Below, one piece after another: positions 34,269-42,319 of a stretch of DNA of 64,000 nt. Source of the stretch: Pseudomonas sp. BBP2017 (lineage in GTDB: Bacteria > Pseudomonadota > Gammaproteobacteria > Pseudomonadales > Pseudomonadaceae); the NCBI RefSeq assembly GCF_003024385.1, contig NZ_PVZN01000014.1:85708-149707 (forward strand). Reading direction: 5' to 3'. Made by a program: the position numbers and the translations under genes. How positions within the stretch are numbered: position 1 is the first letter of the stretch; each line of letters opens with the position of its first letter. The notes beneath the pieces are model-generated. The model was not told the origin of the DNA. It searched no databases and saw only the letters and a list, made by a program, of their open reading frames with translations.

Positions 34269-34829
34269 ATGACCGAAGAAGCCAAAAAAGTACCTGTGAC
34301 GCCTGCTTCCAACCAGCCTGCCCAAGCGACACCGCCGAGTGTGGAACCCGCTGAGCTGTGGCGCCCGTTCCAGCAGTTACGGCGTCAGATCGATAGTCTG
34401 TTTGAGGACTTCGGACGGCGGCCGTTGCGTATGCCTTTCAGGCACACGCCGTTCGATGTCGAGCCATTCTGGCGACGAGATTTGTTCACTCATGGCATGC
34501 CTGCCATGGATGTCAGCGAACTGGCGGAGGAGTACCTTATCAGTGCCGAACTGCCTGGTGTGGACGACAAGGATATCGAGATCAAACTCGTCAATGGCAA
34601 CCTGGTTATCCGAGGTGAAAAGCAGGAAGAAGTCGATGAAAAACGCAAGGAGTACCACCTTTCCGAGCGCCACTACGGCAGCTTCGAACGCGTGTTCCAG
34701 TTGCCGCGCGAGGTCGATGCCGAAAAGATCAATGCCCAGTTCGCCAAGGGCGTGTTGCAAGTGCATCTACCCAAGCGCGCCGAAGCGATCCATCCGGAAA
34801 AAGTGATTCCGATCAAGAGCGGCAAATAG
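34269..34829 (+). CDS. hsp20: Small heat-shock protein, Hsp20 family
   Basis: The 186-residue protein has a Pro/Ala-rich N-terminal arm, then an alpha-crystallin domain (about 75-165; AMDVSELAEEYLISAELPGV, RGEKQEEVDEKRKEYHLSER, FQLPREVDAEKINAQFAKGV) and a short tail lacking a clear IXI motif (IHPEKVIPIKSGK gives VIPI). It is a holdase that keeps unfolded proteins soluble. GAGGAGG precedes the ATG. The ANR box 75 bp upstream suggests induction by oxygen limitation rather than only by heat. Confidence 0.95.
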   Translation: MTEEAKKVPVTPASNQPAQATPPSVEPAELWRPFQQLRRQIDSLFEDFGRRPLRMPFRHTPFDVEPFWRRDLFTHGMPAMDVSELAEEYLISAELPGVDDKDIEIKLVNGNLVIRGEKQEEVDEKRKEYHLSERHYGSFERVFQLPREVDAEKINAQFAKGVLQVHLPKRAEAIHPEKVIPIKSGK

Positions 34830-34850
34830 CAGACGGATCACAGGTCGCTC

Positions 34851-34869
34851 TGGGAGCAGGACGCTCCCA
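34851..34869 (+). terminator. Possible weak terminator hairpin after hsp20
   Basis: tgggagc-aggac-gctccca forms a 7-bp stem 21 bases after the hsp20 stop, without a T run. Confidence 0.4.
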
Positions 34870-34951
34870 TCCTTTGACTCGCCAGCAAAGCCGAAATAAG
34901 TAGGGCATTCATGCCCTGGACCTTTAGGGCTGTGGCCGTAAACACTACAGG

Positions 34952-35374
34952 TTGATTGTCCTTCTGGAGCGTTGGCAGCACACCGGGCGCATAGAGCTGG
35001 AATTGCTGGACGCCTACTGGCGCGCGGCAAACTATCTTACGGTCGGGCAAATCTACCTCAAGGACAATCCTTTGTTGAAAGCTCCGCTAAACCTGGAGCA
35101 CATAAAACCCAGGTTACTGGGGCACTGGGGCACAGCGCCCGGGTTGAACCTGATCTACACACATTTGAATCGCCTGATCAGGTAACACGACTTGAACATC
35201 ATGTTTATCGCAGGCCCTGGCTATGGCGGCCCGGCTATAGTGGCCCATGCTTATGGTGCTGCATTCGACAATCCTGACCTGATCGTGGCCTGTGTTATTG
35301 GCGATGGCGATGGCGATGGCGATGGCGAAGCCGAAACGGGCGCACTGGCGGCCAGTTGGCATTGTCGGCCATGA
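34952..35374 (+). pseudogene. xfp: Xylulose-5-phosphate/fructose-6-phosphate phosphoketolase, decayed N-terminal fragment
   Basis: ELLDAYWRAANYLTVGQIYL and LEHIKPRLLGHWGTAPGLNL match the phosphoketolase N terminus. A TAA (35183-35185) replaces the expected glutamine codon between HLNRLIR and HDLNIMFIAGPGYGG, and the same frame continues after it. An in-frame deletion then joins VAHAYG to AAFDNPDLIVACVIGDG. GD is repeated four times by a GGCGAT expansion before EAETGALAASWH, after which similarity ends. The other roughly 80% of the enzyme is gone, so the gene is dead. Confidence 0.9.
35300..35323 (+). repeat. Four tandem GGCGAT hexamers
   Basis: The hexamers encode GD four times where phosphoketolases have a single GDGEAETG motif. 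This is probably slippage in a gene no longer under selection. Confidence 0.85.
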
Positions 35375-35523
35375 GCCATACTCACCGCGAGATTTGTCGC
35401 CTGATTCATTTGCTTACACGCATGCGTAGTGATTTCGATGCCGCCCCATCGAGCATTGATAGTGCTGACATCCATCAGCAACTAATAAGGCTAGATACGC
35501 TGGTGAGGCTGTGTTTCGACTAG
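35371..35523 (+). CDS. Possible 50-residue protein
   Basis: The ATG overlaps the stop of the phosphoketolase fragment. The frame gives MSHTHREICRLIHLLTRMRS and ends LVRLCFD, probably helical. There is no good ribosome site and no recognised family, so it may be chance. Confidence 0.25.
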   Translation: MSHTHREICRLIHLLTRMRSDFDAAPSSIDSADIHQQLIRLDTLVRLCFD

Positions 35524-35619
35524 GGGGAGCTGTTCCGTTATCTTGACTGGCGTTAGCCATTTGCGCTCGCTGCCACACTATGTATCTGCAGGAACGTTAG
35601 TCTGGGTGAACTGATTCAG

Positions 35620-35633
35620 TTGATAAAAATCAA
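35620..35633 (+). promoter_or_regulatory. ANR/FNR box upstream of the groEL paralogue
   Basis: ttgataaaaatcaa is a perfect TTGAT-N4-ATCAA dyad 70 bp before the start codon at 35704. Confidence 0.85.
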
Positions 35634-35703
35634 GCGCCGCTGATGATTCGGCGAGATGCTGAACACGGTTTCTCCCTCGTCGATCCGGTCAGGAGCATCC
35701 TCC

Positions 35704-37323
35704 ATGCCCCACAGCAAAATCCTGTTTCGGTCTGCAGCACGAGAAAAGATCCTTAGGGGTGCCACTCAGTTGGTCGACGCCGTGCGTGTGACCTTGGGGC
35801 CAAAGTCCAAATCGGTGCTGATGCAGAGCACGTGGGGCAGGCCGACAGTGTGCAACGATGGCGTCTCCATCGCCAAACGGGTGGACCTGCAAGATCCAGA
35901 AGAAAACCTCGGTGCGCAGATGCTGCGCCAGGCAGCGGAGCGTACGGGTGATGCCGTAGGGGATGGCACCAGTACCTCGACAGTCCTGGCCCATGCGATT
36001 CTGGCTGATGGCGTACGCAATGTCGTTGCGGGTGCGAGCGCAATCGACCTCAAGCGTGGCCTGGATCGTGGGCTGGCACTGGTCATTCAATCGCTGCAGG
36101 CACAGTCACGCGCGGTCAGTACACTGAAGGAAAAAGCCCAGGTGGCCACGCTGTCGGCTCATAACGACCCATTGATCGGTCAATTGGTTGCCGATGCACT
36201 GGAAAAAGTGGGCGTCGAAGGTGTGGTCAGCGTCGAAGAGTCCAAGACCACGGAAACCGTGGTCGAAATCATGGATGGCATGCGTTTCGACCGGGGGTAC
36301 GTATCGCCTTATTTCGTCACTGACACTGAGAAAATGCAGGTCGAGCTCAGCGATGCCTTTGTATTGTTATGTGATCACAAGATTGCTGTGCTCAAGGACC
36401 TGCTGCCATTGCTTGAACAGGTGGCCAAAAGTGGCCAGCCGCTGGTGGTGATCGCCGACGATATCGACGGAGAAGCGCTGACCACACTGGTCCTGAATCA
36501 TATCCGCGGCGTACTGCGTGCGGTGGCGGTCAAAGCCCCGGGTTTCGGTGACCGACGCAAGGAGATGCTTCGGGACATCGCAGTGCTGACCGGCGCAACC
36601 CTGGTGTCCACCGAACTGGGTGTCGATCTTGAGCAATTGGAGCTCGCTCAACTGGGCCAGGTGCATCGAGTCGTCGTGCTCAAAGACAGTACGGCCTTGA
36701 TTGGTGGAAAAGGCACGCAAGACGCTGTTCAGGCACGCTTGCAGCAGATCCGGGCGCAAATGGAGACCAACACTAGCGATTATGAACGCGAGAAATTGCA
36801 GGAGCGCCTCGCCAGGTTGGCGGGTGGCGTTGCGATAATTCGGGTGGGTGCGCCCTCGGAAGCGGAAATGAAGGCCCGCAAAGATGCCCTGGATGATGCT
36901 ATCGCAGCGACCCGCGCTGCCATTGCCGAAGGTATCGTTCCAGGCGGTGGACTGGCGTTGCTCAAGGCAATACCAGGCATCCTGGCCGAGGAGGTCGACA
37001 AAGAGGGTGATTTCAAGACCGGATTGCAAATATTGCGCCGGGCTCTGGAAGCCCCAGCGCGGGTGATCGCCGAGAATTCGGCGGTGGACTCGGGTGTGGT
37101 GGTCGCTCGCATGCTTGCCGAGTCGGGTAGCATAGGCTTCGACGCCGCCGCCAATGACTACGTGGATATGTATGACGCCGGCATCATAGATCCCACCAAG
37201 GTGGTGCGTATCGCCTTGGAAAATGCTGTTTCTGTCGCCAGTATCCTGCTGCTCACAGAGGCGACGATGACCGATATTCCGGAAAACAACCCGCCGCCCC
37301 AGCAGCCCCCGTTTCCCGAATGA
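35704..37323 (+). CDS. groEL2: Second chaperonin GroEL (Cpn60 paralogue)
   Basis: The 539-residue product starts MPHSKILFRSAAREKILRGA. It has the chaperonin ATP elements (VTLGPKSKSVLMQ, NDGVSIAKRVDL, GDGTSTSTVLAHAI near 85-100, PGGGLALLKAI near 415) and the apical segment FDRGYVSPYFVTDTEKMQVE. Differences from housekeeping GroEL are many, and the GGM-repeat tail is replaced by DIPENNPPPQQPPFPE. No groES is adjacent, so it must borrow the host co-chaperonin or work without one. It is likely induced with hsp20 through its ANR box. Confidence 0.95.
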   Translation: MPHSKILFRSAAREKILRGATQLVDAVRVTLGPKSKSVLMQSTWGRPTVCNDGVSIAKRVDLQDPEENLGAQMLRQAAERTGDAVGDGTSTSTVLAHAILADGVRNVVAGASAIDLKRGLDRGLALVIQSLQAQSRAVSTLKEKAQVATLSAHNDPLIGQLVADALEKVGVEGVVSVEESKTTETVVEIMDGMRFDRGYVSPYFVTDTEKMQVELSDAFVLLCDHKIAVLKDLLPLLEQVAKSGQPLVVIADDIDGEALTTLVLNHIRGVLRAVAVKAPGFGDRRKEMLRDIAVLTGATLVSTELGVDLEQLELAQLGQVHRVVVLKDSTALIGGKGTQDAVQARLQQIRAQMETNTSDYEREKLQERLARLAGGVAIIRVGAPSEAEMKARKDALDDAIAATRAAIAEGIVPGGGLALLKAIPGILAEEVDKEGDFKTGLQILRRALEAPARVIAENSAVDSGVVVARMLAESGSIGFDAAANDYVDMYDAGIIDPTKVVRIALENAVSVASILLLTEATMTDIPENNPPPQQPPFPE

Positions 37324-37524
37324 CACAGCTTCGAGCCCTTGTTCATTGGGAATGCCGTCATTTGCGATCTGTCCTGACCTACTTGGGCGACATTAGCCAC
37401 GCAGACCTTGCTTCCTCCGGCTCACGGCCTGGACAGGCTCTTTGGCAGCACGACCGAACACCTGCTTTACCAGGTTCCTTGCAAAATTCTGGCGATTTGA
37501 CGCCCGATTACTGTCTGTCGCGGC

Positions 37525-38490
37525 TCAGGCAGTCGTATACGCACCGCTTTGCGCCAGCAGGTTTGCCACTAGTGCGGTACTGTCGAGTACCTGTAGCTGA
37601 CCATTCACGTATTCTGATCGCAAACGAAAGGGCGGCACACTGTCGGCGATTACGATGCGTTCGAACAGCGAGGTATCGAATAGTTGGCCGCCTGTGGTGA
37701 ACAGGCCATGGGTTGCTGCAGCGAACAGGCGAATGGCGCCTGCCTTACGGCAGGCTTGGCCGGCATGGATGAGCGTTTGGCCGGTGCTGATCAGGTCGTC
37801 AAAAATAATGACTGTCCTGCCTGATACGTTGCCAACCAGGTGCATGCCTGTCAGGGATGTATGTTCGCGATGCTTCTCCATCAGGGCGCTGCCTACCGGC
37901 TGTTTCAGTTGACGCTCAAGGGCCTGGCGAAACTGTTCGGCGCGCTTGATGCCTCCGAAGTCCGGTGATGCCACCATCACGGGCGCGTCGCCAACAACCG
38001 ACACGAAATACTCCGCGAACAACTCCGCGCATTGCAGATTCCAGGCCGGGATGCGGAAAGCATTGTCAAATGCGGCCGGATTATGGACATCCAGCGTGAC
38101 CAACTGGTCCACGCCGCAGGCCTCCATCATGGCCGCCACGTAGCGAGTGATGGTGGCATCCTGAGTTTCGACCCGGCGATCCTTGCGTCCATAGCACAGG
38201 TAAGGGATTACAACCTTCACCTGGCAGGCACCAGCGTCCTTGAGCGCGTTGCAAAAGAACAAGAGGCGACAGAGCTTGTCATGGGCACTCTGTCGGTCAT
38301 CGCTGTAGAGCGAATGGAACAGTACGGCCTGATAGCCATTGACCGTCACTGTTGGCCAACACTTATGCTCGCCGTCTTCATAGTTGCGTTCTTCGTGCGA
38401 CGCCAGTTGCCACCCTAACCGCTTAGCCACGCCAGTGGCATAGACTTCACTGCCCCGCAGGGCAAACAAGAGTGGACGGTTGTTATCCAT
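37525..38490 (-). CDS. Ribose-phosphate pyrophosphokinase, divergent paralogue
   Basis: The 321-residue product has the PRPP synthetase layout. VVIPYLCYGRKDRRVE is the catalytic flexible-loop region, LVTLDVHNPAAFDNAF the divalent-metal site, and VIIFDDLISTGQTLIHAG the ribose-5-phosphate loop. It differs from the core enzyme (usual FARQDRK and DLHA.QI replaced). It should make PRPP from ribose 5-phosphate and ATP. It lies 48 bp downstream of a universal stress gene on the same strand, so it is probably in that ANR-controlled operon. Confidence 0.9.
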   Translation of the reverse strand: MDNNRPLLFALRGSEVYATGVAKRLGWQLASHEERNYEDGEHKCWPTVTVNGYQAVLFHSLYSDDRQSAHDKLCRLLFFCNALKDAGACQVKVVIPYLCYGRKDRRVETQDATITRYVAAMMEACGVDQLVTLDVHNPAAFDNAFRIPAWNLQCAELFAEYFVSVVGDAPVMVASPDFGGIKRAEQFRQALERQLKQPVGSALMEKHREHTSLTGMHLVGNVSGRTVIIFDDLISTGQTLIHAGQACRKAGAIRLFAAATHGLFTTGGQLFDTSLFERIVIADSVPPFRLRSEYVNGQLQVLDSTALVANLLAQSGAYTTA

Positions 38491-38538
38491 GGTTGGGCTC
38501 CACTGGCGGGTTTGATCTCAACATACGGTCCAGCCGAA

Positions 38539-39435
38539 TCAGCTATGAATCGCCAGGATGCTGGAGCGCACCTTGTAGAGCGCCTGCTCTGTCGTACTGC
38601 CGACAATCCTCGAGATACCTTCGTGGTAAAGGGTGCCCATCACCACGACATCGAATCCGTTCTGGTTGGCATAGTCGCTGATGACGCAGGTTGCCGGGCC
38701 TTTGATCATGTGCTGCTGTCCTGTGTCGATGCCGAAACGTGCGCCTAGCTGATGCATGCGCTCGTTGGCATGCCCGGTCATTTGCTCCAGCAGCTGGTCG
38801 TTCCACGCAACGGGTACGGCAGCATAGGCGACAAAACTTCGGTTCCAGTCATAGGCCTGCACCAGGTGCAGTTGCGCCTTGCACTGCAGTGCTATCGCCT
38901 TTGCTGACTCGAGGATCCGGGTATTCAGTTTTTCCATGACGGGGTCATCCTGGGACAGGTCCACCGCTGCAAGTACCCGGGTCGGCAGTTGGAGTTCAGC
39001 GTGGGCCACCAGGTGCAGGGGGACTGGAGAATGGCGTAGCAGCTGCCAATCAAGCGGCTTAAGCAGGGCGCGGCTCAAGGCCGTCTCATACGTGATGTCC
39101 TTGATGATCATATCGATACGGTGCAGCTGCGCCAGGCGCATAAGGTCGTTTAGCGGATCATCCTCATCCACTGTTTCAGCATAGGCCTTGATGCCTAGAT
39201 TACGTAGTTCATGCACCTGCTCGTTCAACCAGGCCTGGCGGCGTTCCTGTTCTTGTTTGTGGGCGCTGCGGTGCAAGGCTTGGTTCAGCGTGGCCAGCCG
39301 CGAAGGCAGCTTACTGAGAATTACCAGATGAAGAGTTGCTGCGGTGCTCCTGGCCAAAGCCTGTGCGCGTGCCATGGCCGCAGACGCATGAAGCTCGGGG
39401 TGGCAGATCAGTAGCAGTCGTGAGAAGGCTTTCAT
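38539..39435 (-). CDS. Tandem universal stress protein
   Basis: The 298-residue protein has two UspA domains. The first (MKAFSRLLLICHPELHASAA) lacks a clear ATP motif. The second ends DVVVMGTLYHEGISRIVGST, then EQALYKVRSSILAIHS, close to the G-2X-G-9X-G(S/T) nucleotide-binding signature. The architecture matches UspE-like proteins. In Pseudomonas several such proteins support survival without oxygen and are ANR-controlled. It heads the operon with the PRPP synthetase. Confidence 0.9.
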   Translation of the reverse strand: MKAFSRLLLICHPELHASAAMARAQALARSTAATLHLVILSKLPSRLATLNQALHRSAHKQEQERRQAWLNEQVHELRNLGIKAYAETVDEDDPLNDLMRLAQLHRIDMIIKDITYETALSRALLKPLDWQLLRHSPVPLHLVAHAELQLPTRVLAAVDLSQDDPVMEKLNTRILESAKAIALQCKAQLHLVQAYDWNRSFVAYAAVPVAWNDQLLEQMTGHANERMHQLGARFGIDTGQQHMIKGPATCVISDYANQNGFDVVVMGTLYHEGISRIVGSTTEQALYKVRSSILAIHS

Positions 39436-39514
39436 GGTGACCTCCAACGAGCATGGCTCTGGTTGTAATGCGAGAGGTATACATCCAGTTTGACTTTGCC
39501 AGCTTGCGCAGCCT

Positions 39515-39528
39515 TGATTTTTATCAAG
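39515..39528. promoter_or_regulatory. ANR/FNR box between two divergent universal stress genes
   Basis: ttgatttttatcaa is a perfect TTGAT-N4-ATCAA dyad in the 156-bp gap. A taattg hexamer at 39551-39556 fits a rightward -10 with the box near -41.5. The same box may also serve the leftward operon. Confidence 0.85.
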
Positions 39529-39591
39529 AGGATCACGGTACAAGCTTCGATAATTGCATTGTCCGGGGCTTTTCCTCGCAGGAGGTGGCGA

Positions 39592-40491
39592 ATGAGCCAG
39601 TACCGCCAGCTATTGTTGATCCTCAGCGAGGTCGATCCGAGATCAGCTGCACTGCATCGAGCCGTTTCGCTAGCCAAAGCCAGCGGAGCGGCATTGCATG
39701 TGTTGGGGATATTTGAGCAGTCTGAGCTACGCCTGCACGATGAGCTGCGAGACCCACAAGTAGCTGATGCCTCACTCAACCATTTCAAGAAGTCTTTTAA
39801 CGACCTTATGGAGGAGTTGCGAGACGATAGCTTGCAACTGACCGGCGAGGTGATGCAAGCGGAGGATGCGCATGCCTCAGTGTTGGATTACATCACTGAA
39901 TTGAATCCAGACATGCTGATCACGCGTTGCCACCCAACATCGTTACTCGCCCGGGCCTTCCAGCCCTCGCTTGAGCACGCCCTGTTACGTCACTATGCAG
40001 GGTTGATCCATTTCGTTGCACCCGATGCACCGGCCATGCCTCGGAGCATTATGATTGCCGTGGATGTCTCTGACCCCGGGCCGGAGCAGCAAGTATTCAA
40101 TCAGCAGCTGATTCGCGCTGCCCAGCGCCTGGCATTGCAGTGCAACGGGCAACTTTCCCTTATGTCCGTGTATGACCTGCCTGCACCACTGCTGGCCAAT
40201 GCCAGCCTCGCCAAACCCTGGATCGAACCATTGCGCGAAGCACTGCAAGCCCCGTTTGATGCATTGGCGGACGCACATGGTGTTTCCCTTGCGCATCGGT
40301 ATTTTCTGCAAGGTGCCCCCGTTCAGATCATCACGGAGCAAGTGCAGACGTTGGCGATCGATGTGCTGGTCATGGGCGTGGTGCAACCCAAGCGATGGGC
40401 AAAACTGATTGGAGACACCACGGAGCGAATCGTCGGTCAGGCCATTTGCAGCGTGCTTGCCGTCAAACCGCCGAAGCAAGCGCTTGGTTGA
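39592..40491 (+). CDS. Tandem universal stress protein
   Basis: The 299-residue protein has two Usp domains. The first begins MSQYRQLLLILSEVDPRSAA, and the second (SIMIAVDVSDPGPEQQVFNQ) ends DVLVMGVVQPKRWAKLIGDT, then TERIVGQAICSVLAVKPP, with partial nucleotide-binding glycines. AGGAGGT precedes the ATG. It is monocistronic, divergent from the other Usp gene, and controlled by the shared ANR box. Confidence 0.9.
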   Translation: MSQYRQLLLILSEVDPRSAALHRAVSLAKASGAALHVLGIFEQSELRLHDELRDPQVADASLNHFKKSFNDLMEELRDDSLQLTGEVMQAEDAHASVLDYITELNPDMLITRCHPTSLLARAFQPSLEHALLRHYAGLIHFVAPDAPAMPRSIMIAVDVSDPGPEQQVFNQQLIRAAQRLALQCNGQLSLMSVYDLPAPLLANASLAKPWIEPLREALQAPFDALADAHGVSLAHRYFLQGAPVQIITEQVQTLAIDVLVMGVVQPKRWAKLIGDTTERIVGQAICSVLAVKPPKQALG

Positions 40492-40501
40492 TGCTAGCGG
40501 C

Positions 40502-41062
40502 TCAGCAGGCGACACCATGGCGCACTATTTCTATGCAGAATTCAGCCTCATAGGGAGGGACATTGCATTCGACGATGTCTTGGGGGGCCACCTGCAGGTG
40601 AATACCAACGATGTCGGCACGGATCGGCTGGTGACAGACATGCCGATCCACCAATACCGCCGTGTGCAGACGACGCACACCGAGTTGCGCCAGGTAAGCA
40701 CAGGTACGTAGCAGCGAGTGACCTTCGTACAATACGTCATCAACTACCAGTACGGTGGTATGGGCGAGGTCCAGCGCATTCAGGGCGGGGTTTTCGGTGA
40801 GTTCCGTATGGTGGTGGAGCACGGTCAGGTCATCAGCGTAGCGTTTGACTTTGACCGGATAGAGCGCCACGGCGGGTCGGCCGGTCAGTTGCGCCAGGTA
40901 ATGCTGTAGCTGCTGTGCCAGCGGTTCACCACGGCGTTGGATACCGACCAATGCGGCCTGTGTGGCAGGTAGCAACGCTGCAGCCTGGTGTGCCATCGCC
41001 TGCAATACGCCCGCCAGTTCATCGCTGTCATAGACCCGTAGTCGTTGGGGAAGTGGCGACAT
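40502..41062 (-). CDS. PyrR-like phosphoribosyltransferase
   Basis: The 186-residue product MSPLPQRLRVYDSDELAGVL has the PRPP-binding motif VLVVDDVLYEGHSLLRTCAY and PIRADIVG, as in PyrR (bifunctional RNA-binding regulator/uracil phosphoribosyltransferase). The usual VLYTGRT is VLYEGHS, so activity may differ. It is not next to pyrB/pyrC, as the standard pyrR is. GGAGA precedes the ATG at 41062. It ends 10 bp from the convergent Usp gene. Confidence 0.82.
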   Translation of the reverse strand: MSPLPQRLRVYDSDELAGVLQAMAHQAAALLPATQAALVGIQRRGEPLAQQLQHYLAQLTGRPAVALYPVKVKRYADDLTVLHHHTELTENPALNALDLAHTTVLVVDDVLYEGHSLLRTCAYLAQLGVRRLHTAVLVDRHVCHQPIRADIVGIHLQVAPQDIVECNVPPYEAEFCIEIVRHGVAC

Positions 41063-41373
41063 GGCAATCTCCGGTAGCATGGGTGCATAGCTGATGACGC
41101 AATTCCTGGCACGACGAAGGAGGGCAGGGAGCCGGCGAAGTCAACAATAAGCATAGCGAAAAGGCTGTTTGGTTTTCTGACATAAGTTAAGTCGTCAACT
41201 TCTGTGACGTGAACGTGCTTTGCGAATCGACGGACTGTCATTGCACATTTGATCAAAATCAACCCGGGACGGTTGGAAGGGAGCAGGCTGGCTTGTACTG
41301 ACAGCCCATTCAACCTGGTAAAGGGCTGATCGAGGCTGTTCATGCGAGGGCAGCATCGCCTCAGGAGATTTCA
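41063..41373. promoter_or_regulatory. Divergent region between two phosphoribosyltransferase genes, with an ANR box
   Basis: About 310 bp without a gene. A perfect TTGAT-N4-ATCAA site, ttgatcaaaatcaa, lies at 41249-41262, some 110 bp before the rightward gene and 190 bp before the leftward one. Confidence 0.8.
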
Positions 41374-42063
41374 ATGACGAACAGCCCTACGCCGCAATAT
41401 ACCTTTGTGAATCGGGTCGAGGCTGGACGCCGTCTGGTTGAACCGTTGCTTAAGTACGCCAATCGAGACGACGTGATTATCCTCGCCTTGCCTCGTGGCG
41501 GTGTACCGGTTGCGTACGAGGTCGCCTGCGCACTGAAGGTTCGCATGGACCTGATGTTGGTCCGCAAGCTGGGCTTTCCATCACGCCCTGAGTACGCGAT
41601 GGGCGCAATTGCCAGTGGTGGTGTGCGGATCATGAATGAGGAAGCACTACGTGCTAATCCGCCCGACAAAGCCAGTTTCGATGCTGTCCTCACCCGGGAA
41701 AGACAAGAGTTGTTGCGTCGCGAGCGGGTGTATCGAGGTAACCGGCCACCGTTGTATCTGAAGGATCAGGTCGTGATCCTGATTGACGATGGACTGGCGA
41801 CAGGCGCCTCTATGCTCGCCGCGATTCATGCGGTACGTACCCATGCACCGTCTCGTATTGTCGCCGCTGCTCCGGTGGCCCCGCTTGAGACGGTGGAGCA
41901 ACTGCGTGGTGAGGTCGATGAAGTGGTCTGTCCGCTAACCCCCCAATGGCTGACTTCAATCGGCTATTGGTATGTGGATTTTTCGCAGACTACAGACGAT
42001 GAAGTCATGGATCTGCTGCAGCGCGCCTGGCAGAAAGAGGCCGCTGGCCAGACCAGTGTGTAG
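41374..42063 (+). CDS. Phosphoribosyltransferase, COG1926 type
   Basis: The 229-residue protein has VIILALPRGGVPVAYEVACA at about 34-53, RKLGFPSRPEYAMGAIASGG and the PRPP loop VVILIDDGLATGASMLAAI near 130. This family is usually annotated only as a predicted phosphoribosyltransferase with unknown substrate. AGGAGA precedes the ATG. It is divergent from the PyrR-like gene and lies in a PRPP-centred gene group. Confidence 0.87.
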   Translation: MTNSPTPQYTFVNRVEAGRRLVEPLLKYANRDDVIILALPRGGVPVAYEVACALKVRMDLMLVRKLGFPSRPEYAMGAIASGGVRIMNEEALRANPPDKASFDAVLTRERQELLRRERVYRGNRPPLYLKDQVVILIDDGLATGASMLAAIHAVRTHAPSRIVAAAPVAPLETVEQLRGEVDEVVCPLTPQWLTSIGYWYVDFSQTTDDEVMDLLQRAWQKEAAGQTSV

Positions 42064-42159
42064 GCGCATTTCGATGTTTGAATGATTGATATTCCAAATA
42101 GCATGATAAAAAGGCCATATGGATTCGCGCTCTACCCAACGCTTTCAAGTAGTTGTTTC

Positions 42160-42295
42160 AATGTTGTCTTGCCCATTACTGGATGCACGACCAGGTGCTC
42201 GGCTCTGTACGAAAAGCGATGTCGTAGACACCGCATGGAGCAAGCTAGCGAGACCATGGCGTCGTAGCCCTTGTCGGCGAGCAGCCACCATCAAG
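42160..42295 (-). pseudogene. Transposase fragment (IS5/DDE type)
   Basis: On the minus strand a short frame reads WWLLADKGYDAMVS. LLADKGYDA is a hallmark around a catalytic Asp of many IS5-group transposases. The nearby ggctctgtacgaaaagcgat looks like an IS end. No other part of the element remains. Confidence 0.55.
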
Positions 42296-42319
42296 CGATT
42301 ATTGAGGCGTGGTTTACGC

